Of a DNA stretch of 64,000 nt, positions 24,873 to 36,159 are shown in pieces. The notes beneath the pieces are model-generated. The model was not told the origin of the DNA. It searched no databases and saw nothing but the letters and a program-made list of their open reading frames with translations. Position 1 is the stretch's first letter; each line of letters begins with the position of its first letter. The position numbers were made by a program, and so were the translations under genes. This DNA comes from Lachnospiraceae bacterium (GTDB lineage Bacteria; Bacillota; Clostridia; Lachnospirales; Lachnospiraceae). Location of the stretch: contig JAJPWX010000042.1 of NCBI GenBank assembly GCA_021205755.1, forward strand, positions 1 through 64,000, in the 5' to 3' direction.

Positions 24873-25955
24873 ATGAGTAAGAAAACAAATACCATTATTT
24901 CTGCGGTGCTTCTTCTGGCGCTGTGCGCCTTTGTCTTTTTGCTGGAGCAGATTCTGCCCTCGACGCACATCGCGCTGACGGTGCTGAAAAAAAGCTGCAT
25001 TTACGCGCTCGTTGCGGTATCAATGAACCTGCTGAACGGCTTTACCGGCCTCTTTTCCTTAGGACAGGCGGGCTTTATGCTGATTGGCGCGTATACATAC
25101 GGTGTCCTGACGATTCCGGTCGAGGCCCGTGCGTCGGTTTATCAGTATTATGACGGCGGTCTGATTCAGTTTTCGGTACCAGTCATTGTGGGGCTTCTGG
25201 CGGCCGGTGTTGTGGCGGCGATTTTCGCCTGGCTGATCGGTTTGCCGGTGCTGCGCCTGAAAAGTGATTATCTGGCGATCGCGACTCTTGGTTTTGCCGA
25301 GATCATCCGTGCAATTTTCCAGTGGGATAAGCTGGGTGTGATCACAAATGGTTCGAACCTGCTGCGCAAGTTCCCGACCTTTAATTCCGTCCTATTCCCA
25401 TTGATTGTCTGCGGCATCTGTATTGCGGTCATGGTGCTGGTAATTCATTCCTCCTATGGGCGGGCGTTCCGTGCTATACGGGACGACGAGGTCGCGGCCG
25501 AGGCGATGGGAATCAATCTGGCAAAACACAAGCGGATGTCGTTCTGTATTTCTTCCTTTTTCGCGGGAATCGGCGGCGGCCTGCTGGCGATGTATCAGAC
25601 TTCGATTCAGGCGTCTACGTTTAAATCAGCGATGACCTACGAAATTCTGCTGATCGTTGTCATCGGCGGACTCGGCTCCGTGACAGGAAGCTGCCTGGCA
25701 TCTTTCCTTTATATTGCCTGCTCCGAGTGGTGGCTGCGTTTTCTGGATACGGAGACCTATATCGGAAGCTTCAAGGTTCCGCTTCTGCGCAGCGGCTTCC
25801 GCAAGGTTGTGTTTGCAGTTATCGTGATGATTGTCGTGCTGTTTTACCGCAAGGGCATTATGGGTGATAAAGAATTTTCGCCTGCCCGCGTGTACAACTG
25901 GTGGAAAAAGAAACGAGGGCAAAAAGACGTCGGAAAGGAGGAGGCTGCGAAATGA
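24873..25955 (+). CDS. livM: Branched-chain amino-acid ABC permease LivM
   Basis: This encodes 360 residues with about ten membrane helices. NLLNGFTGLFSLGQAGFMLIGAY and the loop AFRAIRDDEVAAEAMGIN-LAKHK are typical. The Lys/Glu-rich tail is cytoplasmic. It overlaps livG by four bases (ATGA). It forms the channel with LivH. Confidence 0.96.
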   Translation: MSKKTNTIISAVLLLALCAFVFLLEQILPSTHIALTVLKKSCIYALVAVSMNLLNGFTGLFSLGQAGFMLIGAYTYGVLTIPVEARASVYQYYDGGLIQFSVPVIVGLLAAGVVAAIFAWLIGLPVLRLKSDYLAIATLGFAEIIRAIFQWDKLGVITNGSNLLRKFPTFNSVLFPLIVCGICIAVMVLVIHSSYGRAFRAIRDDEVAAEAMGINLAKHKRMSFCISSFFAGIGGGLLAMYQTSIQASTFKSAMTYEILLIVVIGGLGSVTGSCLASFLYIACSEWWLRFLDTETYIGSFKVPLLRSGFRKVVFAVIVMIVVLFYRKGIMGDKEFSPARVYNWWKKKRGQKDVGKEEAAK

Positions 25956-26806
25956 GTACCGACTCCACGAAAAATATTCTCCGCGCAGAAGACATTACCA
26001 TGCAGTTTGGCGGTGTCGTTGCGGTAGACAACCTCTCCCTGGAGGTAAACGAGCATGAGATTGTCGCGCTGATCGGGCCGAACGGTGCCGGAAAGACGAC
26101 GGCCTTCAACTGCATCACCGGCGTGTATGAGCCGACCAACGGCCGTGTGGAATTCTGCGGACAGGAGCTTGTGGAAAGCTATCCGCACGGCAAAATGAAA
26201 AAAACGTATAAGGGTGAGAATGCCGGAAAATATTCAAAGCGTCTGGTGCAGACGCCGGATAAAATTACAAAGGCCGGCATTGCGCGGACGTTTCAGAATA
26301 TCCGCCTGTTCTCGTCTATGACCGTGTTTGAAAATGTATTAATCGCGAAGCATATGCGGGCGAAACAGAATCTGTTTACTGCGACCTTTCGTCTGAATCA
26401 CGCGGAGGAGCAGCGGATGCGCAAGGAAGCGCTGGAGCTTCTGGAAATGCAGAACCTGGCGCATTTAAAGGATGAAATTGCTGGTTCGCTTCCGTATGGC
26501 ATTCAGCGGCGCCTGGAAATCGCGCGCGCTCTGGCGACGGAGCCGAAGCTGCTGTTGCTTGATGAACCTGCCGCGGGCATGAACCCGCAGGAAACGCAGG
26601 AGCTGACGGATTTCATCGGCCAAATCCGCGATGAATATGATATGACAATTTTTATGATTGAGCACCATATGGATCTCGTCATGCAGATTTCCGACCGCGT
26701 GTATGTGCTGGATTTCGGAAAGCTGATCACCGAGGGTACGCCGGAAGTCGTACAGAACGATCCGCGCGTCATCGAGGCATATCTGGGGGTGAGTGAAGAT
26801 GCTTAA
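25952..26806 (+). CDS. livG: Branched-chain amino-acid ABC ATP-binding protein LivG
   Basis: This encodes 284 residues. Walker A is GPNGAGKT, the signature region is GSLPYGIQRRLEIARAL (a degenerate LSGGQ as usual for LivG), and Walker B is LLLLDEPAAGMNP. It powers transport from the cytoplasmic side. The ATG at 25952 overlaps the livM stop and has AAAGGAGGAGG upstream. About 30 extra residues follow the Walker A region (HGKMKKTYKGENAGKYSKRL), longer than in most LivG proteins. Confidence 0.96.
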   Translation: MSTDSTKNILRAEDITMQFGGVVAVDNLSLEVNEHEIVALIGPNGAGKTTAFNCITGVYEPTNGRVEFCGQELVESYPHGKMKKTYKGENAGKYSKRLVQTPDKITKAGIARTFQNIRLFSSMTVFENVLIAKHMRAKQNLFTATFRLNHAEEQRMRKEALELLEMQNLAHLKDEIAGSLPYGIQRRLEIARALATEPKLLLLDEPAAGMNPQETQELTDFIGQIRDEYDMTIFMIEHHMDLVMQISDRVYVLDFGKLITEGTPEVVQNDPRVIEAYLGVSEDA

Positions 26807-27497
26807 AGTACAGGATCTGAAAGTGAACTACGGCGGTATCGAAGCCGTAAAGGGAATCAGCTTTGAGGTGCCCGAAAACAGCATCGTCACGCTGATCGGC
26901 GCAAACGGCGCGGGCAAATCCACTACACTGCGCTCCATCGTATCCCTGGAAAAACCGGCTTCCGGTACGATTACCTTCAACGGTGAAAATATCACCGGAC
27001 AGGATACGGACGTCATCGTATCGAAGGGAATCACGCTGGTGCCGGAGGGCCGTAAGATTTTTCCGGATCTGACAGTGCTGGAAAACCTGAAAATCGGCGC
27101 TTATATGCGAAAAGATGATCTGAGTGCCGATCTGGAATGGGTATATAGTCTGTTCCCGCGCCTGAAAGAGCGCAGCTGGCAGGCCGGCGGTACGCTTTCC
27201 GGAGGCGAACAGCAGATGCTGGCTGTAGCGCGCGCCCTGATGAGCCGTCCGAAGCTGCTGATGATGGATGAACCGTCACTGGGCCTGGCGCCGCTGATCG
27301 TGCAGGAGATTTTCAACATCATCCGGCAGATTCATAAAGAGGGTGTGACCATCCTGTTGATCGAGCAGAACGCAAACATGGCGCTGCGCACCGCCGACAT
27401 CGGCTACGTGATGGAGACCGGCCGTATCACCATGACTGGCAGCGGAGCAAGCCTGCTTGCGGATGAGAAAGTCCGGGCGGCTTATCTGGGAAAATAA
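26799..27497 (+). CDS. livF: Branched-chain amino-acid ABC ATP-binding protein LivF
   Basis: This encodes 232 residues. Walker A is GANGAGKST, signature GTLSGGEQQMLAVARAL, Walker B LLMMDEPSLGLAP. It is the second ATPase of the complex. It overlaps livG by eight bases and is the last gene of the operon, with a strong terminator 10 bases downstream. Confidence 0.96.
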   Translation: MLKVQDLKVNYGGIEAVKGISFEVPENSIVTLIGANGAGKSTTLRSIVSLEKPASGTITFNGENITGQDTDVIVSKGITLVPEGRKIFPDLTVLENLKIGAYMRKDDLSADLEWVYSLFPRLKERSWQAGGTLSGGEQQMLAVARALMSRPKLLMMDEPSLGLAPLIVQEIFNIIRQIHKEGVTILLIEQNANMALRTADIGYVMETGRITMTGSGASLLADEKVRAAYLGK

Positions 27498-27507
27498 GCT
27501 GAAAAGA

Positions 27508-27573
27508 AAGCCAGGGGAGAAAATCCTCTGGCTTTTTCATCCAATAGGAAAATTCTCCGAACTTTCCTATTGG
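27508..27573 (+). terminator. Terminator of the liv operon and a second hairpin
   Basis: AAGCCAGGGGA (27508-27518) pairs with TCCTCTGGCTT (27524-27534), followed by TTT. A second inverted repeat CCAATAGGAAA/TTTCCTATTGG lies at 27541-27573. The remaining gap to 27869 is AT-rich, with a candidate promoter at 27672. Confidence 0.85.
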
Positions 27574-27671
27574 ACAAAAATACCAGTTCTTTTTGTCATG
27601 TTTTAAAGTTCATTATAATTGAACATCTGCCTCAAATAGATGCGTATGATAACATTTTCAGAAAATTAGTC

Positions 27672-27701
27672 GTGACAAACCCATAATGCATGTACTATAG
27701 T
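27672..27701 (+). promoter_or_regulatory. Candidate promoter of the hydrogenase operon
   Basis: GTGACA (27672-27677), an 18-base spacer and TATAGT (27696-27701). The leader would be about 160 bases. No clear Rex-type operator (TTGTGAA...TTCACAA) is visible nearby. Confidence 0.45.
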
Positions 27702-27869
27702 AAAATATATTGATTTTTATTTTGTAAAACAAAGATGCCAATCCGTAATTGCGATTTTGACGACAGAGAAGAAGAAACATTAAAAAGTTCCAACGCATTT
27801 CTTTGAAATTATCAGAATTTTTGCACGAAGCGGAGCGGATACGGTGTCAGGAAAAAGAAAGGAGAACAA

Positions 27870-29708
27870 ATGAGCAGACTGAGTATTATCACGAGCAACA
27901 AAGCCCAGACTACGGTGGAGTCGCTCTACAAGGATCTGGAACGGCGGATCAGCGCGAGCCCTCCTGGGCTTTGTCCGGTGGATCTGGCGTCTTCGTTTCT
28001 GAAGCTGTGCCACTCGCAGTCTTGCGGAAAGTGTGTGCCATGCCGGATTGGACTGGGACAGCTGCAGGATTTGCTTGAAATGGTGCTGGACGGCGAGGGA
28101 ACGCTGGAGACCATTGACCTGATTGAGAAGACGGCAAAGAATATTTTTTACTCGGCGGACTGCGCGATCGGCTACGAGGCGGCGAACATGGTCTTAAAAG
28201 GGCTGCGCGGCTTCCGTGATGATTTTGAAGAGCATGTGCTGTGCCACCGCTGTAAGTGCGAGCTGTATCAGCCAGTACCCTGCGTATCACAGTGCCCGGC
28301 AGGCGTGGATATTCCGGGATACGTGGCCCTGGTCGCGGAAGGACGTTACGGCGACGCGGTTCGTCTGATCCGCAAGGACAACCCGCTGCCTGCGGTCTGC
28401 GGGCTGATCTGCGAGCATCCGTGCGAGGTGCGCTGCCGCAGAACCCTGATTGACGATCCGGTAAATATCCGCGGGCTGAAACGGTTTGCGGTAGACCATG
28501 CGGGTGATGTGCCGCTTCCGGTACCGGCGGCTCCGACCGGGAAAAAGGTCGCTGTGATTGGCGGCGGCCCAGGCGGGCTCAGTGCAGCCTATTACCTGAC
28601 TCTGATGGGGCATCAGGTGACGATTTTTGAACAGCGGAAGAAGCTCGGCGGCATGCTCCGTTATGGGATTCCCAATTATCGTCTGCCCAGAGAAGAGCTT
28701 GACCGGGAGATTGAGCAGATTCTGAGCCTGGGGATTACGGTGCAGACAGGTGTGACGGTTGGCGAATCTCCGAGTATTGTGGATCTGAGAAAAGAATACG
28801 ACGCGGTCTATATCGCCATCGGCGCGCATACCGACCGCAAGATTGGTATCGAGGGCGAGGATGCGAAGGGTGTGATTTCCGCCGTGGAGCTGCTCCGTGG
28901 GATTGGCGACGGCGAGATGCCGGACTTTACCGGAAAGAGCATTGTCGTCATCGGCGGTGGAAATGTGGCGATGGATGTGGCTCGCTCGGCGGTTCGGCTC
29001 GGCGCGGAACGCGTGCGCATCGCCTACCGCAGAAGATCGGTGGACATGACTGCGATGCCGGAGGAAGTCGAGGGAGCGGTAGAAGAGGGCTGCGAGCTTC
29101 TTGATCTGCACGCGCCGCTTCGCATTGAAAAGGATGCGGAAGGCAATGTGGCGGCTCTCTGGGTACAGCCGCAGATCATCGGCCCGATGAAAAACGGGCG
29201 GCCGACGCCGGAGAATTCCTCAGAGGAGGAAGTGCGTCTCGCCTGTGATATCGTTCTGGTAGCGATAGGCCAGGGCATTGATTCCAGACTCTTCGAAAAA
29301 CAGGGAATTCCGGTGAAGCGCGGCGTGATTGACGCCCTGAACTGGAGCGGTGTGAATGCGAAAGACATTACTGGCGTATTTGCGGGCGGTGACTGTGTGA
29401 CCGGCCCGGCGACCGTGATCCGTGCGATCGCGGCAGGCAAAGTCGCGGCGGCGAACATTGATGAGTTCCTTGGATATCAGCACCTGATTTCCGTGGATGT
29501 AGAGCTTCCGCAGGTACGGTTGGACGACCGGAAGAACTGCGCGCGGATCAATATGAAAGAGCGCCAGGCAGCAGACCGGGCGAAGGATTTTGAACTGGTT
29601 GAATGCGGCATGACCTGTGAGGAGGCCAATCAGGAAGCGAGACGGTGCCTGCGGTGCGACCATTTTGGATATGGATCTTTTAAGGGAGGGAGGACCGAGC
29701 AATGGTAA
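27870..29708 (+). CDS. NuoF C-domain / GltD-like FAD-NAD(P) oxidoreductase fusion
   Basis: This encodes 612 residues. Residues 1-115 match the C-terminal 4Fe-4S domain of NuoF (SCGKCVPCRIG, C52, C55, C58). Residues 120-600 match GltD: a Cys-rich 4Fe-4S region (CHRCKCELYQPVPCVSQCPAG, RCRR), an FAD Rossmann motif GGGPGG at 231-236 and an NAD(P) motif IGGGNVAMD at 361-369. The NuoF FMN domain is missing. It overlaps the hydrogenase gene by seven bases and probably passes electrons between NAD(P)H and the hydrogenase. Gene order fits the HydDB group A2 pattern, described as GltD-linked. Confidence 0.9.
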   Translation: MSRLSIITSNKAQTTVESLYKDLERRISASPPGLCPVDLASSFLKLCHSQSCGKCVPCRIGLGQLQDLLEMVLDGEGTLETIDLIEKTAKNIFYSADCAIGYEAANMVLKGLRGFRDDFEEHVLCHRCKCELYQPVPCVSQCPAGVDIPGYVALVAEGRYGDAVRLIRKDNPLPAVCGLICEHPCEVRCRRTLIDDPVNIRGLKRFAVDHAGDVPLPVPAAPTGKKVAVIGGGPGGLSAAYYLTLMGHQVTIFEQRKKLGGMLRYGIPNYRLPREELDREIEQILSLGITVQTGVTVGESPSIVDLRKEYDAVYIAIGAHTDRKIGIEGEDAKGVISAVELLRGIGDGEMPDFTGKSIVVIGGGNVAMDVARSAVRLGAERVRIAYRRRSVDMTAMPEEVEGAVEEGCELLDLHAPLRIEKDAEGNVAALWVQPQIIGPMKNGRPTPENSSEEEVRLACDIVLVAIGQGIDSRLFEKQGIPVKRGVIDALNWSGVNAKDITGVFAGGDCVTGPATVIRAIAAGKVAAANIDEFLGYQHLISVDVELPQVRLDDRKNCARINMKERQAADRAKDFELVECGMTCEEANQEARRCLRCDHFGYGSFKGGRTEQW

Positions 29709-31651
29709 ATGTGACAATCAATGGAAAACAGTACAAAGTAGAAGAAGGCTCTACGATTCTGGATGCCGCTGCATCGGTTGGTATCTACATTCCTACCCTC
29801 TGTTACTTAAAAGACATCAATAACATCGGAGCCTGCCGTGTCTGTATGGTGGAGGTCGAAGGATGTGCGAAGCTGGTAGCGGCCTGTAACAACAAGGTCT
29901 GGGATGGCATGGTGATACATACGAACAGCCCCCGGGTGCGTGAGAGCCGCAAAAATACGGTGGAGCTGATTCTTTCTCAGCACGACGGCGAGTGTTCGAC
30001 CTGCGTCCGCAGCGGAAACTGTAAGCTGCAGACCATTGCCAACGATCTGGGAATTGTAGATCTGCCGTTCCGGAAAAAAGTGGCAAAAGCGGAATGGCCG
30101 ATGAAATTCCCGCTGATTCGTGATGAAGGAAAATGCATTAAGTGCATGCGCTGTGTGCAGATCTGCGACAAGGTTCAGGGTCTGAACATCTGGGATGTCT
30201 CCGGCACTGGCTCTCGCACCACAGTAGATGTTTCCCGGAACCGGATGATCAAGGAGTCCGACTGCGCCCTCTGCGGTCAGTGCATCACACACTGCCCGGT
30301 CGGTGCGCTGCGTGAGCGGGACGACATTGACAAGGTTCTGGACGCGCTGGCGGATCCGGAGAAAATCACCGTTGTGCAGGTGGCTCCCGCTGTGCGCGCG
30401 GCCTGGGGAGAACCATTTGGCCTCTCCAGAGAATTTGCCACAGTAAAACGCCTGGTGGCCGCCCTGCGGCAGATGGGCTTTGACTATATCTTTGATACGA
30501 ACTTCAGCGCCGACCTGACAATTATGGAAGAGGGAAGCGAGTTCCTTGAAAAATTAAAGAGGAGCGCTGCAAACAATGAGGTTCGGGAAAGTACGCACGA
30601 TGCAGCTTTACACTTGTCTGACTTAACAGAGAATCCAGACGGAACGAACGATTTGTCATACGAAGCGAGTATTCAGCAGGCGTCTGAGAAATTCCCACTC
30701 TTTACCTCCTGCTGTCCGGGCTGGGTGCGTTTCCTGAAATCGCAGTATCCGGACATGGTAGATCAGCTCTCTACTGCGAAATCTCCGCAGCAGATGTTTG
30801 GCGCGGTGGCGAAATCCTACTATGCGCAGCTTCTGGGCGTAGACCCTTCGAAGATTTACTGTGTTTCCATTATGCCCTGTCTTGCGAAAAAGCATGAGTG
30901 CGCGATACCGGGTATGGATGATGGAGCGCAGGTAAGCCGGGAAGACAGAGAAAAGGATCTTTTGACCCAGTCCGGTGGAAGAACGGATGCGTTTGGAAAA
31001 CCGGAGCAAAGGGATCAGATGGAGCAGACGTCCGTTCCGGATGTTGACGTGGTACTGACCACCCGAGAGGTAGACCGTCTGATCCGCGCGGAGCAGATTC
31101 GTCCCGCGCTTCTTCCGGAAGAGGAGTTTGATATGCCGCTTGGAGTCGGCTCCGGCGCGGGCGTCATCTTCGGCGCAACCGGCGGCGTAATGGAAGCCGC
31201 TCTGCGCAGCGCTTACTATCTGGTGACCGGTAGGAATCCCGATCCGGACGCGTTCAAAAAGGTAAGAGGAAATAAAGGCTGGAAGGAAGCAGAGTTTAAC
31301 CTTGCCGGAACTCAGCTGAAGGTCGCTGTGGTGAGCGGTCTTGGCAACACCCGAAAACTGATCGAAGCCCTCCGCAGAGGCGAAGTGAGCTATCATTTTG
31401 TCGAAGTCATGGCCTGCCCCGGCGGCTGTGCCGGCGGCGGCGGTCAGCCGATCAGGGACGGCGAAGAGTTGGCAGAGGAGCGCGGAGAAGTGCTGTATGC
31501 GCTTGACAAAGGAAATCAGCTGCGTTATTCGCATGAGAACCCGGCCGTAAAGCAGTGTTATCAGGACTATCTCGGAGCGCCGCTCTCGCATAAGGCGCAT
31601 GAGCTGCTGCACACGGATCACCATGCGTGGAAAATGCCTGGGGAAGAGTAG
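29702..31651 (+). CDS. [FeFe] hydrogenase, group A, catalytic subunit
   Basis: This encodes 649 residues. A 2Fe-2S ferredoxin domain (CRVCM, C..C) opens the protein, then the His-Cys cluster region CSTCVRSGNCKLQ, two 4Fe-4S motifs (CIKCMRCVQICD and CALCGQCITHCP), and the H-cluster domain. H-cluster motifs are TSCCPGW (335-341), MPCLAKKHEC (391-400) and MACPGGCAGGGGQP (570-583). In the second motif Leu replaces the usual Thr. Two insertions (about 291-327 and 405-440) make it longer than the usual 570-590. It makes or consumes H2 in the cytoplasm with the upstream flavoprotein. Confidence 0.96.
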   Translation: MVNVTINGKQYKVEEGSTILDAAASVGIYIPTLCYLKDINNIGACRVCMVEVEGCAKLVAACNNKVWDGMVIHTNSPRVRESRKNTVELILSQHDGECSTCVRSGNCKLQTIANDLGIVDLPFRKKVAKAEWPMKFPLIRDEGKCIKCMRCVQICDKVQGLNIWDVSGTGSRTTVDVSRNRMIKESDCALCGQCITHCPVGALRERDDIDKVLDALADPEKITVVQVAPAVRAAWGEPFGLSREFATVKRLVAALRQMGFDYIFDTNFSADLTIMEEGSEFLEKLKRSAANNEVRESTHDAALHLSDLTENPDGTNDLSYEASIQQASEKFPLFTSCCPGWVRFLKSQYPDMVDQLSTAKSPQQMFGAVAKSYYAQLLGVDPSKIYCVSIMPCLAKKHECAIPGMDDGAQVSREDREKDLLTQSGGRTDAFGKPEQRDQMEQTSVPDVDVVLTTREVDRLIRAEQIRPALLPEEEFDMPLGVGSGAGVIFGATGGVMEAALRSAYYLVTGRNPDPDAFKKVRGNKGWKEAEFNLAGTQLKVAVVSGLGNTRKLIEALRRGEVSYHFVEVMACPGGCAGGGGQPIRDGEELAEERGEVLYALDKGNQLRYSHENPAVKQCYQDYLGAPLSHKAHELLHTDHHAWKMPGEE

Positions 31652-31658
31652 AAATGAA

Positions 31659-31694
31659 AAAACTGCGGAACCTGTGATCAGGAACCGCAGTTTT
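31659..31694 (+). terminator. Terminator of the hydrogenase operon
   Basis: AAAACTGCGG (31659-31668) pairs with CCGCAGTTTT (31685-31694) around a loop that can form further GG/CC pairs. Confidence 0.85.
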
Positions 31695-31815
31695 CTATGT
31701 ACTTGACAATGTAAGAAAATATCAATTGGTTATTATCTTTTATGTCATTGCGATGCAGTAGAAAATGCTGCGTGGTAAATGGCTTAACACGTAGTGGTGC
31801 AGTGAGAAATACTGC

Positions 31816-31845
31816 ACAATGATTTACTGTACAATGATTTACTGT
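31816..31845. repeat. Tandem 15-bp repeat over the bioY stop codon
   Basis: ACAATGATTTACTGT occurs twice without a gap. The second copy contains the bioY stop codon, so slippage would duplicate the end of the gene without changing the protein. Confidence 0.7.
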
Positions 31846-32408
31846 ACAAATCTCCGCAGACGGTTTGATAACACAAATGCCAGCGCGATTTTCAGCAGAT
31901 CCGGAATGATGAACGGGAAAACACACCATCCAAGTACCGTCAGCAGGCCAACTGCTCCAGTCTGGCTGGTGTAGACGACCATAAACCATACCGTACCGAA
32001 CGCATAGCAGACAATCAGGCCGACGACCATCGAAAAAATCTGTACCGGCGCACTCTTTCCTAAAGTCTTCTCAATCAGCCACATCGAGAGTGCGGAAAAG
32101 AAAAATCCGATGATATATCCGCCGGCCGTGCTTCCAAGCAGGGAACCAAGCCCGCCCGAGAAGCCTGCGAAAACCGGAAGCCCGATCGCCCCGAGCAAGA
32201 TATAGACCAGAACCGCCAGAGTTCCTCTTTTCCCGCCTAAAATACCGACTGCGATAAAGACGCCGAACGTCTGCATGGTAAACGGCACCGTAGCCGGAAT
32301 TGAAATCCACGAGCAGATGGCCATCAGCGCCGCGAAGAAAGCGATGTAAACCATGTCGATAGTCCGCAGGCCGGTCTGTTTGTTTTGTGTTGTTGTCATT
32401 GATGTCAT
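31839..32408 (-). CDS. bioY: BioY biotin transporter (ECF S component)
   Basis: This encodes 189 residues with six membrane helices and the family motifs FTMQTFGVFIAVGILGGKRG and GSTAGGYIIGF. BioY binds biotin and works with an ECF module (EcfA, EcfA', EcfT) encoded elsewhere. AAGGGAG precedes the ATG. The promoter overlaps a BirA operator at 32489-32519, so it should be shut off when biotin is plentiful. No biotin synthesis gene is adjacent, suggesting dependence on uptake. Confidence 0.95.
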   Translation of the reverse strand: MTSMTTTQNKQTGLRTIDMVYIAFFAALMAICSWISIPATVPFTMQTFGVFIAVGILGGKRGTLAVLVYILLGAIGLPVFAGFSGGLGSLLGSTAGGYIIGFFFSALSMWLIEKTLGKSAPVQIFSMVVGLIVCYAFGTVWFMVVYTSQTGAVGLLTVLGWCVFPFIIPDLLKIALAFVLSNRLRRFVQ

Positions 32409-32466
32409 AATTGTCTCCCTTCTCGTTTAAAACAGAGCATTTGCGGCAGGTCTTCTGCCAGGTGCT

Positions 32467-32519
32467 AATTTATCACGGGAAAAAATAATTGTCAACCGAA
32501 ACATTAAAAAAGTTGACAA
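32467..32519 (-). promoter_or_regulatory. BirA operator overlapping the bioY promoter
   Basis: TTGTCAAC (32489-32496) and GTTGACAA (32512-32519) are a perfect inverted repeat 15 bases apart, the BirA biotin-repressor pattern. On the minus strand one arm supplies TTGACA (32495-32490), and TAAATT (32472-32467) follows 17 bases later. Confidence 0.88.
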
Positions 32520-32573
32520 TAAAGAGTAAACAGAAATAGAAGAACTGCTAAAAGAAAATGTTGGAATACAATA

Positions 32574-32602
32574 ACAGCCCCGAATAGAACACTCGGGGCT
32601 GT
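32574..32602 (-). terminator. Hairpin downstream of tRNA-Thr
   Basis: ACAGCCCCGA (32574-32583) pairs perfectly with TCGGGGCTGT (32593-32602). It lacks a proper T-run, so it may trim or terminate the tRNA transcript only weakly. Confidence 0.55.
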
Positions 32603-32611
32603 CTAAAAATA

Positions 32612-32684
32612 AGCTGATGACGAGAATCGAACTCGTGACCTCCTCACTACCAATGAGGTGCGCTACCGACTGTGCCACATCAGC
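32612..32684 (-). tRNA. tRNA-Thr (GGT anticodon)
   Basis: Read on the minus strand, the acceptor arm GCTGATG/CATCAGC, D arm, anticodon stem CCTCA/TGAGG with loop TTGGTAG, and T arm ending in GTTCGATTC form a complete cloverleaf of 73 bases. The anticodon is GGT. No CCA is encoded. Confidence 0.96.
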
Positions 32685-32829
32685 ACGTAGCTGTTCGCTA
32701 CGGTTTGTTATTCTAGCATAACTTTTTGGCATTGTCAAATAAAATGTTTGTTTTTCTGGAAAAAAATTAAGTGAAAAGTTATGCAAACTAAGATTGTACA
32801 GAATGATCTCGACAAAGCCAGAGCCGGTT

Positions 32830-33378
32830 TTACTGCTCCATCTGCCTCCCCATGAATCCTGCGGCGCATTTGGCAAGGATCTGCTCGGTTTCGCCCATGC
32901 GGTGGTTCATGTCGCGGCCGCGCAGGATGACGGAGCCGATGACATCGCCTTCGCAGAGAATGGGGCTGATGGCCTGGGGGAGAGTCTCGCCGACATCTTC
33001 GCTGGTGATCTTGATGTGTTTTTTGGAATTTTGATCGGTGCTGATATATTCGCGGTCGCTCATGACTTCTTCGAGCTGTCCGGTGACTGGAGCTCCGATG
33101 CTGTCTTTGCGGATGCCGCCGGCCGCGGCAATGACTTGGTCACGGTCGGTAATGCAGACGCTGTGGCCGGAGGCGGAAGCGAGCGCTTCTGCGTATTCTT
33201 TTGCAAAGCTGCCAAGTTCTCCGATAGGAGAGTATTTTTTGAGAATGATTTCTCCTTCCCGATCGGTAAATATTTCCAGCGGGTCGCTCTCACGGATGCG
33301 CAGAGTGCGGCGGATTTCCTTTGGGATTACTACGCGGCCCAGGTCGTCAATTCTTCTTACAATTCCGGTTGCTTTCAT
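32830..33378 (-). CDS. spoVT: Stage V sporulation protein T
   Basis: This encodes 182 residues. The N-terminal AbrB-type swapped-hairpin DNA-binding domain is MKATGIVRRIDDLGRVVIPKEIRRTLRI; a GAF-like sensor domain fills the rest. In Bacillus it adjusts forespore gene expression late in sporulation. Its presence marks the organism as a spore-former. GGAGG lies 11 bases before the ATG. A GTAACT/AGTTAC inverted repeat is just upstream in the leader. No clear sigma-G boxes could be identified. Confidence 0.95.
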   Translation of the reverse strand: MKATGIVRRIDDLGRVVIPKEIRRTLRIRESDPLEIFTDREGEIILKKYSPIGELGSFAKEYAEALASASGHSVCITDRDQVIAAAGGIRKDSIGAPVTGQLEEVMSDREYISTDQNSKKHIKITSEDVGETLPQAISPILCEGDVIGSVILRGRDMNHRMGETEQILAKCAAGFMGRQMEQ

Positions 33379-35922
<2,544 letters not shown>

Positions 35923-35944
35923 GAAATAGTATCGCAGTAATGTA

Positions 35945-36016
35945 AAACAGACCGCTGTTTTTCCGGGCAGATCGGAAGATGATGCTTCTGAACCGGAAAA
36001 CAGCAGTCTGTTTTTT
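35945..36016 (+). terminator. Long-armed terminator after the GH53 gene
   Basis: AAACAGACCGCTGTTTTTCC pairs with GGAAAACAGCAGTCTGTTT across a 30-base centre, followed by seven Ts ending at 36017. The repeat element at 36016 begins in the T-run. Confidence 0.85.
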
Positions 36017-36100
36017 TGATGCGCAGGGCCGCGCGGGGAATATTTCTAGCGCGGCCGATGTGGACGAGCAGGAGCCGACGAACCGCCTCCTGCTCGATCA
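36016..36100. repeat. Dispersed two-hairpin element, second location
   Basis: It begins TTTGATGCGCAGGGCCG like the copy at 17906 and has GGGCCGCGC/GCGCGGCC then GAGCAGGAG/CTCCTGCTC, ending GATCA. Stem sequences differ between copies but pairing is kept, indicating that structure is conserved. Confidence 0.75.
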
Positions 36101-36159
36101 ATTTCGCGTACGAAGTAATCGCTGGAATACAGGACATACTGACGCTTCAAGGTTCGTCC

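Noticed and set aside
27870-29708. Glutamate synthase small subunit
   Set aside because: The GltD half is clear, but there is no GltB nearby and the NuoF-type iron-sulfur tail plus overlap with a hydrogenase point to an electron-transfer partner.
30656-31624. 322-codon minus-strand frame inside the hydrogenase gene
   Set aside because: It is antisense to the H-cluster coding sequence, whose motifs are intact.
32574-32602. Strong intrinsic terminator
   Set aside because: The stem is perfect but no T-run follows on either strand, so it is listed with lower confidence only as a hairpin.
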